Of a DNA stretch of 64,000 nt, positions 1 to 12,684 are shown one piece after another. Location: the NCBI GenBank assembly GCA_029783825.1, contig JAREIK010003374.1:217852-281851 (forward strand), given 5' to 3'. Both the position numbers and the translations under genes were made by a program. Every line of letters begins with the position of its first letter. Position 1 is the stretch's first letter. Origin of the DNA: Sapria himalayana. Taxonomy: Eukaryota; Streptophyta; Magnoliopsida; Malpighiales; Rafflesiaceae. A model generated the notes under the pieces. That model did not search any database and had not been told where the DNA came from. It saw only the letters and a program-made list of their open reading frames with translations.

Positions 1-2837
1 ATTTTTATAGAATTATAAATTAAAAATAAATTATAAGGAAGTCAAATATAATTTAAATAATTTACTTTTAATAATAAAAAATATAAACTTATAAAAAGAA
101 GCAAAATATCAAAGAAAGTATCATTTTGTAATATATTTTACTTTGATTTTGAATAAATTTATGTTTTGCAAATATATTTAAACTAATATCTATCTTATTA
201 ATAATAGTTTATTAATTTATTTTTTGATCATTAATATAATATATTTCAAAATAATTGTTAATATTGAATTTACATGATATATAATTATTATGATTATCAT
301 AACAGAATATAGTATTCACATATTAAAAAAATTTAAAAATTGTTATATTTTCAAAGTTTATAACCTTCAAAAATGAGAAAAAATAACAAAAATAAATTTT
401 TTGTTATATCATTGTTTAAATAAAAATTATAAACCATTAAATGCCTAAATACATAAATATATAAACTTTTAAACCCCGAAGCCCCTAAATACTTAAACCT
501 TTAAACTCGTAAACCTTAAATATAATTTAAATAGTTTAAAGATATTTTAATTACAAAATAAATTATGATTGATACAAATATAATTTAAATAATATATTTT
601 TCAACAAAAAAACATATAAGCAGATAAAATGATGCAAAAACTAATAAAAAACTATTATTTAGTAATAAATTTTACTTTGATTTTGAATCATTTTAGGTTT
701 TTTAAATATATTTTAATTTATATCTATCATATTAATAAAAGTTTATTAATTTATTTTTTGATAATTGATATAATATCTATCAATAAACTTGTTTATATTT
801 AGTTTATATTATATATAGTTATAATATTTATAATTACTAAATATTGTATTCACATTTTTAAAAAATTTTAAAATTATTATATTTTCAAATGTTATAACCT
901 TTGAAAATTTGAAAAAATATCAAAATAAATTTTTTGTTATTTCATTGTTTGAATAAAACCTATAAACCATTAAATGCCTAAATACTTAAATCAATAACTT
1001 CTAAGTCTCGAAAACCCTAAATATATAAATTTTTTAAACATGTATATCCTAAATAATAAATAATAAATCTCAAATTAATTTTTTTCATTATAATTTTAAA
1101 TATTCATTTTAATTATTTATTTGTTTATTTTTATATAAATATTAATTACAAAATAAATTATAAGTTATAATATATAATTTATATAAATTATTTTTCAAAA
1201 AAAAATATAGATAAACTTAATAAAAGAAAAAAAAATTAAAAACAAAATAATTATTATATAGTGATATATTTTACTTTGTTTATGAATCAATTTAGCTTTT
1301 GTAATTATCTTTTAATTCATATCTAACTTATTAATAATAGATTATTCATTTGATTTTTGATCATTAATAGAATATTTATCAATAAAAATATTTATATTTA
1401 AATTATATGATATATAAATTTAATAATTATTATAACTAAATATTGTATTCACTTTTGAAAAAATTTTAAAATTATTATATTTTGAAAGATTATAAACATT
1501 GAACATGTGAAAAAATAGAAAAATATATTTTTTTTAATTCATTTTTTAAATAAACCTATAAATCACTAAATGCCTAAACACTTAAATCACTAAACTACAA
1601 AATCCCGATACCCCTATATAGTTAATCGTTTAAACTGGTATACCCTAAATAATAATTAATAAATCTCATTTTTATTTGTTTTCATTATAATTTAAAAAAT
1701 TCATTTTGATTGTTAAGTTTTTTATTTATATATATATATTAATTATAAAATAAATTATAAGTTAAAAATATAATTTATAAAAATTATTTTTCATCAAAAA
1801 ATAGATAAGCTTATAAAAAGAATAAAAATTTAAAAACAAATTATTATTATTAAGTAATATATTTTGCTTTGCTTTTGAATCATTTTAGGTTTTGATATTA
1901 TATTTTAAATAATATCAATCTTATTCATAAAAGATTTTTAATTTATTTTTTGAAAATTATTAGAATATCTATGAATAAAATTGTTTATATTGAATTTATA
2001 TGATATATAATTATTATGATTATTATAATTAAATATTGTATTACTTTTGAAAAAAAAATAAATTTTATTATATTTTCAAAGGTTATAATCTTAAAAAATG
2101 AGAAAGAATACAAAAAATAATTTTTTTGTTATTTCTTTTTTAAATAAAACCTATAGACCACTAAATGCTTACTTACTTAAATCAGTACCTCATAAAATCT
2201 GAAACCCCTAAATACATAAACATTATAATAGCTGTATACTACTTAATAAATAATAAATCTCATTTTTATTTCTATTTATTATTATTTTAAATATTCATTT
2301 TAATTATCTATATTTTAATTTTTTAGAAAAATTAATTACCAAATAAATTTCGAGTGAGACAGATATTATTTATATAATTTATTTTTAATCATAAAAAAAT
2401 ATAAGCTTATAAAAAGATGGAAAATTTTAAAAATTAAATATTATTATTTATTAATATATTTTTATTTGATTTTGAATCATTTTGGGTTATGTAAATATAT
2501 TTTAATTAATATTTATATTATTAATAATAGTTTATTAATTTAATTTTTGATCATTATTATAATATCTATCATTAAAATTATTTAAATTGAATTTATATGA
2601 TATATACTTAAAAAGATTAATATAATTATACATGGTATTCACATTTCAAAAGATTTTAAAAATTATTTTATTTTCAAAGGTTATAACCTTTGAAAATCTA
2701 AAAAAATCAAAAAAAAAATTTTATTTTTATTATATAAATAAAACCTAAATACCACTAAATGCCTAAAATCATAAATTGCTAAACTCCTAAATGACAAAAC
2801 CCCTAAATAATCGATCCATTAAACCGGTATACCATAT
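1..2837 (+). repeat. AT-rich satellite array, F orientation (subtypes k-l-c-d-e)
   Basis: About five diverged monomers. The palindrome boxes (half-site TTTTCAAAGGTTA and its mirror) fall near 350, 890, 1481, 2076 and 2676, a spacing of 540-600 bp. Each box is followed by a telomere-like stretch rich in CTAAA/TTAAA words at 7-9 bp spacing, then an AT-only body with recurring words such as GATTTTGAATCATTTTAGG and TTTTTTGATCATTATTA. The subtypes read from the boxes recur in the same order near 45.6-46.8 kb (k-l-c) and, with l lost, at 56.9-58.6 kb. No open reading frame here is credible as a gene. Confidence 0.9.
2671..2696. repeat. 26-bp perfect palindrome (satellite box)
   Basis: Half-site TTTTCAAAGGTTA followed directly by its reverse complement, with no spacer. 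It lies about 60-70 bp before the telomere-like box of the type-e monomer. This is a well-preserved example of the box found in nearly every monomer. Confidence 0.9.
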
Positions 2838-2842
2838 ATAAT
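2838..2842. repeat. 5-bp target-site duplication ATAAT, left of LTR copy 1
   Basis: ATAAT directly precedes the TG end of the LTR and is repeated at 3412-3416 after its CA end. The uninterrupted satellite at 36851-36855 has one ATAAT at this point, so it represents the empty site. Confidence 0.8.
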
Positions 2843-3411
2843 TGTAGGGATATTGTGCTTCCACGGTCGTGAGATTGAGATACAGAATCACAGAAATAAC
2901 AGAAAATAAGCAATATATATATCCCAATTCAGCAACCATCCATGATAGAATCAATAAACAAAAAAAAATACCGAAAATAACGTGGTTTGCTAGTTGCTCA
3001 GTATGACTAGCAAAATTCACCATAAAATGCTTTTGCGTTACAGATTAAAGCAACAGAAATGTCTTATAGTATGCAGCACACAGAATAGTCACAATAAATA
3101 GCACAGAGAGAAGAGAGAGAGACGATGAACAGTTCCACGGGTCCAAAAAGAGCGACCCGAAAATAAAATTACAAAACATTTTATATTAAAATTTTTCTCG
3201 GTTTATTTAACCGGAGCGGGTCAGATCATTAGATGGGTCTGGCTTTGCTCCAATTACCGCCTACTGTCCGGTCAGCGAGACCTCAGTTATTGTGCTACTA
3301 CTGCATCCCCGGCCTCTTAATGTTTCCTTTCCTGCACTTAGATGAAAGTATTAAAAAAAATATATTTGTTTATACAAACACATTATCAAAAAATAAATTA
3401 CATATACAGCA
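2843..3411 (-). mobile_element. Solo LTR, copy 1 (569 bp, co-amplified with satellite)
   Basis: Non-satellite block starting TGTAG (TGTTG in copy 3) and ending CAGCA (CAACA in copy 3), flanked by ATAAT on both sides: the TG...CA ends and 5-bp TSD of a plant LTR retrotransposon. No primer-binding site, polypurine tract or internal gag/pol lies beside it, so it is a solo LTR left by LTR-LTR recombination. It contains a CT/GA-rich tract near 3108-3126 and AATAAA-like words on both strands. The transcription strand is a guess (minus, from the CT-rich tract). Small reading frames inside it are not conserved between copies (copy 2 has a stop), so I do not call a gene. Superfamily unproven; Copia-like ends. 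Confidence 0.75.
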
Positions 3412-3416
3412 ATAAT
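3412..3416. repeat. 5-bp target-site duplication ATAAT, right of LTR copy 1
   Basis: Second copy of the ATAAT target; satellite of the type-e monomer resumes immediately after it. Confidence 0.8.
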
Positions 3417-5848
3417 AAATCTTAAATCTCATTTTAATTTGTATTCATTATAATTTTAAATATTCATTTTAAATATTAATTAGTTTATTTTTTATATAAA
3501 TATTAATTACAAAATAAATAATTAGTCAGAAAAATATAATATTAATAATTTACTTTTAATAAAATAAAATATAATCTTATAAAAAGAAGTAAAAATTTAA
3601 AAACAAAAAATTATTATTTAGTAATAAATTTTACATTGATTTTGAATCATTTTAGGTTTTATAATTATATTTGAATTTATATTTATCATATTAATATTAG
3701 TTTATTAATTTATTTTTTGATATTTGATATCATATCTATCAATAAAATTATTTATAATTAGTTAATATTATATATAATTTTAATGATTATTATTAATAAA
3801 TATTTTATTCACATTTTAAAAAAATTTTAAAATTATTATATTTTCAAATGTTATAACCTTTGAAAATGTGAAAAAATAACAAAAATAATTTTTTTTGTTA
3901 TTTCATTGTTTAAATAAATCCTATAAACCACTAAATGGCTAGATACTTAAATAATACTTTATTAATTTATTTTTGATCATTATTATAATATCTATTAATA
4001 AATTACTTATTTTGAATTTAAATGTCTTATAAATATTAAGATTATTATACCTAAATATTATATTTACATTTGAAAAAAATTTAAAAATTTTTATATTTTC
4101 AAAGATTATAAACTTAAAAAAAGATAAAAAATCACAAAAATAATTTTTTTATTATTTTTTTATTTAAATAAAACTTATAAAACACTAAATGCCTAATCAT
4201 TTAAATATCTAGACTCCTTAACCCAAAAACCCCCTAAATACTTAAACCATTAAACTTATATAAACTAAATAATAAATTACATTTTTATTTCTATTCATTA
4301 TAATTATAAATATTCATTTTAATTATTTCTTAGTTTATTTTATAGAAATATTAATTACAAAATAAATAATGAGTGAGACATATAATTTAAATATATTATT
4401 TTTATGAAAAAAAAATAAGCTTATAAAAATAAACAAAATTTCAAAAATTTAATATTTTATTTAGTAATATAATTTAATTTGATTTTGAATTATTTTGGGT
4501 TCTGCAAATATATTTTAATTAATATTTATCTTATTAATAATAGTTTATTAATTTATTTTTCAATCATTATAATAATATATATTAATAAAATTATTTATAT
4601 TAAATTTACATCAAATATAATTATTAAGATTATTATAACTAATATTGTATTCATATTTTAGAAAGATTAAAAAATTATTATATTTTCAAAGGTTATAACC
4701 TTCGAAAATCACGAAAATTCATAAAAATAAATTTATTGTTATTTCATTGATTAAATAAAACCTATAAAAACCTAAATGTTCAAACATATAAATCAATAAA
4801 CCCTTTAACCCCAAAACCACAAAAAACTTAAACCATTAAATAGGTATAGCCTAAATAATAGATCATATATCTATTTTTTAGTATTCATTATAATTTTAAA
4901 TATTCATTTTAATTAATTATCAATTTATTTTTATATAAACATTAATTACAAAATAAATTATTAGTGAAACAGATAAAATTTAAATAATTTATTTTTCATC
5001 AAAAATATATATATGCTTATAAAATGAGGCAAAATTTTTAAAATAAAAAATTATTATTTAGTCATATATCTTATTTTGATTTTGAATCATTTTATATTCT
5101 ACAATTATATTTTAATTTATATGATTCTTATTAATACTAGTTTATTAATTTTTTTATTAATCATTATTATAATATCTATTAATAAAATTATTTATATTTA
5201 GATTATATTATATATAATTATTAAGATTATTATAACTAAATATTATATTCACATTAAAAAAATTTAAATTTATTATATTTTCAAAATTTAAAAAAATTCA
5301 AAAAATTAAATTTTTTGTTTTTTAATTCTTTAGATAATAACTATAAATCACGAAATGTCTAAACACATAAATCACTAAACTCCTAAACCCAAAAACACCT
5401 AAATACTTAAACCATTAAACCGGTATATCCTGAAGAATAAATAATAAATCTCAATTTTATTTGTATTCATTATAATTTTAAATAATTATTTTAATTATTT
5501 ATTAGTTTATGATTATATAATTATAAATTACAAAATAAATTATGAGTAAGACAAACTAATTTAAATAATTTATTTATAATAACAAAAATATAAAGTTATA
5601 AAAAAAGCAAAACATTAAAAAAATTATTATTAAGTAATATATTTTACTTTGATTTTAAATAAATTTAGATTTTGCAAATATATTTTAAATAATATCTATC
5701 TTATTAATAATAGTTTATTACATTTTTTTGATCATTATTATAATATCTAGCAATGCTATTATTTATATTGAATTTAAATAACTTATAATTATTAAGATTA
5801 TTAGAACTAAATATTATATTTACATTTGAAAAAAATTTAAAAATTATT

Positions 5849-5880
5849 ATATTTTCAAAGGTTATAACCTTTGAAAATAT
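5849..5880. repeat. 32-bp perfect palindrome (satellite box)
   Basis: Extended box: ATATTTTCAAAGGTTA followed by its exact reverse complement, no spacer. Able in principle to form a cruciform or bind a dimeric protein. Confidence 0.9.
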
Positions 5881-7195
5881 CAAAAAATAATAAAAATAAA
5901 TATTTTGTTATTTTAATTTTTAAATAAAACCTATAAACCACTAAATGCATACACAGTAAAATAAGTAAACTCCTAACGCCCGTAATGTCTAAATATATAA
6001 ACCATTAAAGTGCTATATACAGCTTAATAATTAAGAAATCTAATTTTTATTTCAATTTATTATTATTTTAAATATTCATTTTTATTATTTATAAGTTTAT
6101 TTTAAAGTAATATATATTACAAAATAAATTATGAGTGCGACAAATATAATTTAAATAATTTATTATTAATCAAAAAAATATATACGCTTATAAAAGAAGA
6201 AAAATTTTAAAAATTAAAAATTAGTATCCTGTAATATTTTTTACTTTAATTTTGAATCAATTTGGGTTTTGTAAATATTTTTTAATTAATATCTTTTTTA
6301 TTAATAATAGTTTATTAATTTAATTTTTGATCGTTATTATATTATCTATTATTAAAATTGTTTATATGGAATTTATTTGATATATAATTAGTAAGATTAA
6401 TATAATTATACTTAGTATTCACATTTCAAAAAATTTTAAATATTATTATATTTTCTAAGGTTATAACCAAAGAAAATGAGAAAAAATTACAAATTTTTTT
6501 TGTTATTTCATTGTTTTAATAAAACCTATATTCCACTAAATGCCTAAAAACATAAATCACTAAAGTCATAAATGACAAAACCTATAAATACTTAAAATAT
6601 TAAACTGTTATACATTAATAATAATTCATAAATCTCATTTTAATTTTTACTCAGTATAATTTTAAATTTTTATTTTAATTATTTATCAGTTTATTTTTAT
6701 AGAAATATTAATTAAAAAATAAATTATTAGTGAGATAGATCTAATTTAAATTAGAGTGGTATACCCAAATTATAAAGATTAAATCTCAATATTATTTTTT
6801 TCATTATAATTTTAAATATTCATTTTAATTATTTATTTGTTTATTTTTATAAATATTTAATTAAAAAATAAATTATGAGTTAGACAAATATACTTTATAT
6901 AAATTAATTTTCATCAAAAAAATATGGATAAACTTTTTGTAAGAAAAAAAAAATTTCAAAACAACAAATTATTATTTAGTAATATATTTTGATTTCTTGT
7001 GAATCATTTTAGGTTTTTTTATAATATTTTAATTGATATCTATCTTATTAATAATATATTATTAATTTATTTTTTGATCATTATTAGAATATTTATCAAT
7101 GAAATTGTTTATATTGTATTTATATGATATATAAATATAATTATTATTATAACTAAATATTAAACTCACTTGTGAAAAAAATTTTAAAATTTATT

Positions 7196-7227
7196 ATATT
7201 TTCAAAGGTTATAACCTTTGAAAATAT
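7196..7227. repeat. 32-bp perfect palindrome (satellite box)
   Basis: Same extended box as at 5849-5880, perfect over 16 + 16 bp; symmetry ends at T7195/C7228. It belongs to a long type-b monomer. Confidence 0.9.
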
Positions 7228-8896
7228 CAAAAAATAATAAAAATAAATATTTTGTTATTTAATTTTTAAATAAAACCTATAAAACACTAAATGCATACAC
7301 AGTAAAATCAGTAAACTTTTAAGGCCCATAATGCCTAAATACATAAACCATTAAACCACTATATGCTACTTAATAATTAAGAAATCTAATTTTTATTTCA
7401 AATTATTATTTTTTTAAATAATCATTTTAATTATTTATAAGTTTATTTTTATAAAAATATTTATTACAAAATAAATTATGAGTACGACAAATATAATTTA
7501 AATAATTTATTTTTAATCAAAGAAAATATATACGCTTATAAAAGAATTAAAATTTTAAAAATTAAAAGTTATTATCCAGTAATATTTTTTACTTTAATTT
7601 TAAATCAATTTGGGTTTTGTAAAGATTTTTTAATTAATATCTATATTATATTTATAGTTTATTAATTTAATTTTTGATCATTATTATAATATCTATCAAT
7701 AAAATTGTTTATATTAAATTTATAATATATATAATTATTATAATTATTATAATTATTATAACTAAATATTGTATTCACATTACTAAAAATTTTAAATATT
7801 ATTATATTTTCAAAGGTTATTACCTATGAAAATGACAAAAATTTACAATTTTTTTTTATTTTATTATTTAAATAAAACCTATAAACCACTAAATGCGTAA
7901 AAAGATAAATCGCTAAACTCCTAAATGACAAAACTTCTTAATACTTAAACTATTAAATTGGTATACATTTATAATAAATCATAAATCTCATTTTAATTTT
8001 TATTAAGTATAATTTTAAATTTTTATTTTAATTATTTATCATTTTATTTTTATAGAAATATTAATTACAAAATAAATTATTAGTGAGATAGATCTATTTT
8101 AAATAATTTTATTTTTATAAAAAACAATATATATTCTTATAAAATGAGGCAAATTTTTAAAAACAAAAATTTATTATTTTGTAATTTTTTTATTTTTATT
8201 TTGAATCATTTTAGTTTTTGCAATTATATTTTAATTTATATCATTCTTATTAATAATAGTTTATTAAATTTTTATTGATCATTATTATAATATCTATTAA
8301 TAAAATTATTTATATTGTATTTACTTTATATATAATTATTAAGAATATTATAACTAAATATTATATTAACATTTAAATAAATTTAAAATTATTATATTTT
8401 CAAAGGTTATAACCTTCAAAAATTAAAAAAAAATCAAAAAATTTAATTTTTTATTTTTTGATTTTTATATATTTTGATTTTTAATTCTTTAGATAATAAC
8501 TATAAATCACTAGAGGTCTAAGCACTTAAATCACTAAAATTTTAAACCCAAAAACACCTATATACTTAAACCATTAAACCGGTATATCCTGAAGAATAAA
8601 TAATAAATCTCAATTTTATTTGTATTCATTATAATTTTAAATAATCATTTTAATTATTTATTAGTTTATGATTATAGAATTATAAATTACAAAATAAATT
8701 ATGAGTGAGACAAATTAATTTAAAAAATTTATTTTTATTAACAAAAATATAAAGTGATAAAAAAAGAAAAACATTAAAAAAATTATTATAAAGTAATATA
8801 TTTTACTTTGATTTTTAAAAAATTTAGATTTTGCAAATATATTTTAAATAATATCTATCTTATTAATAATAGTTTATTAAATATTTTTTGATCATA

Positions 8897-9105
8897 ATGA
8901 CTCAAGGCCAACTCTGAAGTCCGGGAATGCCAAGTGATTTTAGTTGTATTCGTATGCTTGGAATTATTAGGCATTATGTTTTTTTATGTATTTTATGCAT
9001 AGAATCATTAAGGTGCATATAATTTGGTGGCCTGGCCTAAATTAGTCAGCTTTTTAGTCTCTTGTAAGTTGTGTGCCTAAATGATAAATAAAGTGTGTAT
9101 TTTCC
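8897..9105 (+). pseudogene. Gene-fragment stub: last codons plus 3' UTR
   Basis: Contains only the final codons of the gene fragment described at 27669-28242, with the same stop codon TGA at 8915-8917 (peptide end MTQGQL), followed by about 170 bp of 3' UTR-like sequence. All upstream exons are missing because the segment is truncated at the satellite junction. Non-functional; its parent gene is not recognised. Confidence 0.6.
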
Positions 9106-9126
9106 AAAAAAAAAACAAAAAAAAAA
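9087..9126 (+). terminator. Polyadenylation signal followed by A-tract
   Basis: AATAAA at 9087-9092; 13 bp later an almost pure A-run starts (9106-9126, one C). The spacing is that of a polyadenylated mRNA 3' end. The same arrangement is in copy 2 (27460-27499). It could be the scar of a retroposed transcript or a chance A-rich tract after a genuine signal. Confidence 0.5.
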
Positions 9127-9211
9127 TCATAAACCCTAAACTTTAAATCCTAAACCTTAAACCATAAACTATAACCCTAATCCATAAACCCTAAATCCTA
9201 AATCCTAAATC
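9127..9211 (+). repeat. Degenerate telomere-like tract (CCCTAAA)n
   Basis: About 85 bp made of CCCTAAA and one-step variants (TCCTAAA, CCTTAAA, CCATAAA) directly after the A-tract. It is more regular than the telomere-like box inside the satellite monomers. The inverse copy is at 27374-27459. Confidence 0.75.
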
Positions 9212-9340
9212 AAATGACTAATTGTTAAATTTAAATTAAAATTCAAAACTTTTAGGAATGTCACAGATTTATCTTTTTGTATATGTACAACAAAGTCATG
9301 ACTCAAGGGGTGAGTTATTAATTCAATCTCTTTCTTGCTT

Positions 9341-9700
9341 TAGATTATTGTAGCATTAGCAATGGTCATGATTGTATATTTTGTCTCTAGAACAACAATT
9401 TATATCGATGAGAATATGCCATAACATGTGTCTCTCTGTTGAACATATTGTTATGGCACTAAGAATGATCATGAATACATTTTTAATCACTATAATACTG
9501 GGTCACAGTATTGGATATGACCATAGCTTGTGCATTTTATCTTTATATTGCAAAGTCATTGCACTAGGAATGATTGTAAGTTTGGGCATTCCTCGAGAGC
9601 AAAAGTCATGACCCAGAAATAGTCAAAGCTCGAGTACTACTCTTGCTAACTTTCTATAGCTAAAATTATTGGGATAGGAAATATCAGTACAAGGTGGTTA
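9341..9700 (+). repeat. Diverged 105-bp tandem repeat, about 3.5 units
   Basis: A motif resembling ATTG-GCACTAGGAATGATCATGA recurs with its conserved G at 9353, 9456, 9561 and 9671 (spacings 103, 105, 110). A second landmark, ATATGCCATAAC / ATATGACCATAGC, keeps step with it in the first two units. A 79-codon open frame (9372-9611) runs across these units, but it shows no recognisable domain and the repeats explain it; I do not call it a gene. Confidence 0.6.
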
Positions 9701-10000
9701 TTTTTTTAGAGGTGAACTATGTTTTAAAAAAATTGCTTTGAGTGTGTGCATGAGAGATATTTTAGAAGAAATTACAATGATCAATATAAATAGCATCCTC
9801 AACAACTAGCTATTTCAACACATAGGGGTAAAACTTTGGTTTGGTTTGTTAGCATACATGAGTCAAATTACCTTTGATAGCCCAATGATTTAACATCAAA
9901 TATGATGAGACATAATAGAGATAAAGTAAAAGCTCCTATTATTTTGGTTAGAGGTTTAGCAATCATTCTAGAGTTCAGAAAGGAACAAAATAAATTATTT

Positions 10001-12430
10001 TAATTATTCATTATAATTAAAAATTTTATTTTAATTATTTATCAGTTTTTTTTATAGAAATATTAATTACAAAATAAATTATTAGTGAGACAGATCTAAT
10101 TTAAATTAAACCGGTATATCCTAATTAATAAAGAATAAATCTCATTTTTTTTTCATTTTAATTTTAAATATTCAAATTTAATTATTTATTTGTTTATTTT
10201 TATATAAATATTAATTACAAATTAAATTATCAGTTACACAAATATAATTTATATAAATTATTTTTCATCAAAATAATATAGATAAACTTTTTAAAAGAAA
10301 AAAAAATTTCAAAACAAAAAATTATTATATAGTAATATATATTGCTTTGCATCTGAATCATTTTAGGTTTTCTAATTATATTATAATTGATATATATCTT
10401 ATTAATAATAGATTATTAATTTATTTTTTGATCATTATTAGAATATTTATCAATAAAATAGTTTATATTGAATTTATATGATATATAAAAATAATGATTA
10501 TTATAACTAAATATTGAATTATCTTTTTAAAAAAATTTAAAAAATATTAAATTTTCTATGGTTAACCTTTGAAAATATCAAAAAATAATAAAAATAAATT
10601 TTTTGTTTTTTTATTTTTTAAATAAAACTTATAAACTACTAAATGCATACATAGTTAAATATGTAAACTTTTAGACCTCGTAATGCCTAAATACTAGAAC
10701 CATTAAACCGATATGTAATACATAATAAATAATAAATTTAATTTTTATTTCTATTTATTATAATTTTAAATATTCATTTTAATTATTTATTAGTTTATTT
10801 TTATAGAAATATTTATTATAAAATAAATTATGAGTGCAATAAATATAATTTAAATAATTTATTTATAATGAAATAATATATATACGCATATAAAAGAAGT
10901 AAAAATTTAAAAATTTAAAATTATTATCCAGTAATATATTTTAGTTTAATTTGGAATCAATTTGGGTTTTGTAAATATTTTTTAATTAATTTCTATCTTT
11001 TTATTAATAGTTTATTAATTTAATTTTTGATCATTATTATAATATCTATCAATAAAATTTTTTATATTGAATTTATATGATATATAATTATTAATATTAT
11101 TATAACTAAAATTTTATATTTACATTTAAAAAAATTTTAAATTTTATTATATTTTCAAGGGTTATAACCTATGAAAATGAGAAAAAATTATAAAATTTTT
11201 TTTTATTTTTTTATTATTTAAATAAAACTTATAAACCACTAAATGCCTAAAAACATAAATCGCTAAATTTTCAAATGACAAAACATCTAAATACTTAAAC
11301 CATTAAACTGGAATACATTAATAATAAATCATAAATCTCATTTTAATTTTTATTCAGAATAATTTATAATTTTTATTTTAATTATTTATTAGTTTATTTT
11401 TATAGAAATATTAATTACAAAATAAATTATTAGTGAGACAGATGTAATTAAAATTAAATTGGTATACCATAAATAATAATTAATAAATCTCATTTTTTTC
11501 ATTATAATTTTAAATATTCATTTTAATTATTTATTTGTTTATTTTTATATAAATATTAATTACAAAATAAATTATGAGTTAGAAAAATATAATTTATATA
11601 AATTATTTTTAATCAAAAAATATAGATAAACTTTTTAAAATAAAAAAAAATTCAAAACAAAAAATTATTATTTTGTAATATATATTTTTTTGCTTTTGAA
11701 TTATTTTAGGTTTTGTAATTATATTTTAATTGATATCTATCTTATTAATAATAAATTATTTATTTATTTTTTGATCATTATTAGAATATTTATCAATAAA
11801 ATTGGTTATATTGAATTTATATGATAAATAAATATAATGATTATTATAGCTAAATATTGTATTCACTTTTTAAAAAAATTTAAAAATTATTATATTTTCA
11901 AAGATTATAACCTTAAAAAATGAGAAAAAATAATAAAAATCAATTTTTTGTTATTTCATTTTTTAAATAAAACCTATAGATCATTAAATGCTTAGTTACT
12001 TAAATCAGTAAGTTCATAAATCCCGAAACCCCTAAATACATAAACCTTTTAACAGTTATATCCTACTTAATAAAAAATAAATCTCATTTTTATTTCTATT
12101 TATTATAATTTTAAATATTCATTTTAATTATTTATAGTTAATTTTTTACAAAAATTAATTACAAAATAAATTTCTAATGAAACAAATATTATTTAAATAA
12201 TTTATTTTAATAAAAAAAATATTAGCTTATAAAAAGAAATAAAATTTTATAAATTAAATATTATTATTTAGTAATATATTTTGATTTGATTTTGAATCAT
12301 TTTGTGTTATGTAAATATATTTTAATTAATATTTATATTATTAATAATAGTTTATTAATTTAATTTTTGATCATTATTATAATATCTATCATTAAAATTA
12401 TTTATATTGAATTTATATGATATGTAAATC
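10001..12430 (+). repeat. AT-rich satellite array, F orientation, ending at inversion point
   Basis: Remainder of a type-b monomer, then a, b, d and the start of the next monomer. The array stops at 12430 after the word TATATGATATGTAAATC and is followed directly by segment B, beyond which the satellite runs in the opposite orientation. No genes. Confidence 0.9.
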
Positions 12431-12684
12431 TCTATGCTGCATGATACGGCTAGTGGCACCCAGTCCTAGCTACACCTAGGTTTACTCCCGACCACTTTGC
12501 TCGGTCTCGTCGGTTTTATGAATGTTATCATCCCGGCTTGCTAGCCGGGCCCTATACAAGCTGGTGGCCCTTACTTTTGGCTCCTTCCAGGACTTGCTGG
12601 CCCCGCTAAATGCTACACCAAAATGGACAAGAATATGTGCACGTGTGTACTGTGGTCCGTCTCTATGTGTGTGTGGTGCAGCAG
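12431..12684 (+). other. GC-richer segment B, copy 1 (truncated)
   Basis: Starts TCTATGCTGC and ends GGTGCAGCAG; matches 28495-28747 directly and 63772-64000 inversely. It forms the joint between F and R arrays. A 63-codon open frame lies inside, but the frames differ between copies in start, stop and length, so no gene is called. Origin unknown: it could be part of the same captured host DNA as segment C, which adjoins it in copy 2. Confidence 0.75.

Larger units (their letters stand above)
3417..8896 (+). repeat. AT-rich satellite array, F orientation
   Basis: Palindrome boxes near 3847, 4096, 4690, 5281, 5858, 6455, 7205, 7812 and 8404. The 249-bp spacing between the first two marks an internal deletion of about 345 bp near 3955. 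From 5.86 kb the boxes alternate about 600 and 750 bp because short (a) and long (b) monomers alternate. Type b carries an extra tandem copy of about 145 bp around the ATTAATTACAAAATAAATTA word. Reading order: l (deleted), f, g, j-like, a, b, a, b, j. No genes seen. Confidence 0.9.
8897..10000 (+). other. Captured non-satellite segment C, copy 1 (5'-truncated)
   Basis: Block with clearly higher complexity and GC than the satellite. It matches, in inverse orientation, 26437-27690. It begins abruptly inside the last exon of a gene fragment, then holds a 3' UTR, an A-tract, a telomere-like tract, a 105-bp tandem repeat and about 300 bp of unassigned DNA ending in AACAAAATAAATTATTTT, where satellite resumes. 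The left junction shares only CAT between satellite (GATCAT) and segment (GCGCAT). Compared with copy 2 the stretch about 9695-9815 is unrelated (see 26625-26900), so the copies have lost or gained different internal pieces. Confidence 0.8.

Noticed and set aside
2787..3023. Open frame with a hydrophobic stretch, repeated at 58644-58841
   Set aside because: Inside the solo LTR and running into satellite; the third LTR copy has a stop after the shared WMVAEL word. No evidence of coding.
2843..3411. Complete LTR retrotransposon at the LTR copies
   Set aside because: Satellite resumes immediately after the TSD on both sides; no primer-binding site or gag/pol sequence is present.
4479..4661. AT-rich open frames in the satellite (also 17433-17675, 39907-40116, 45358-45540)
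   Set aside because: Ile/Asn/Lys/Phe/Tyr-rich translations of satellite sequence, interrupted in sister monomers.
9372..9611. Open frame sharing about 60 residues with the inverse frame at 26921-27214, suggesting a conserved protein
   Set aside because: Both lie in duplicated segment C across a 105-bp tandem repeat; the C-termini diverge and no domain is visible. Similarity is explained by DNA duplication.
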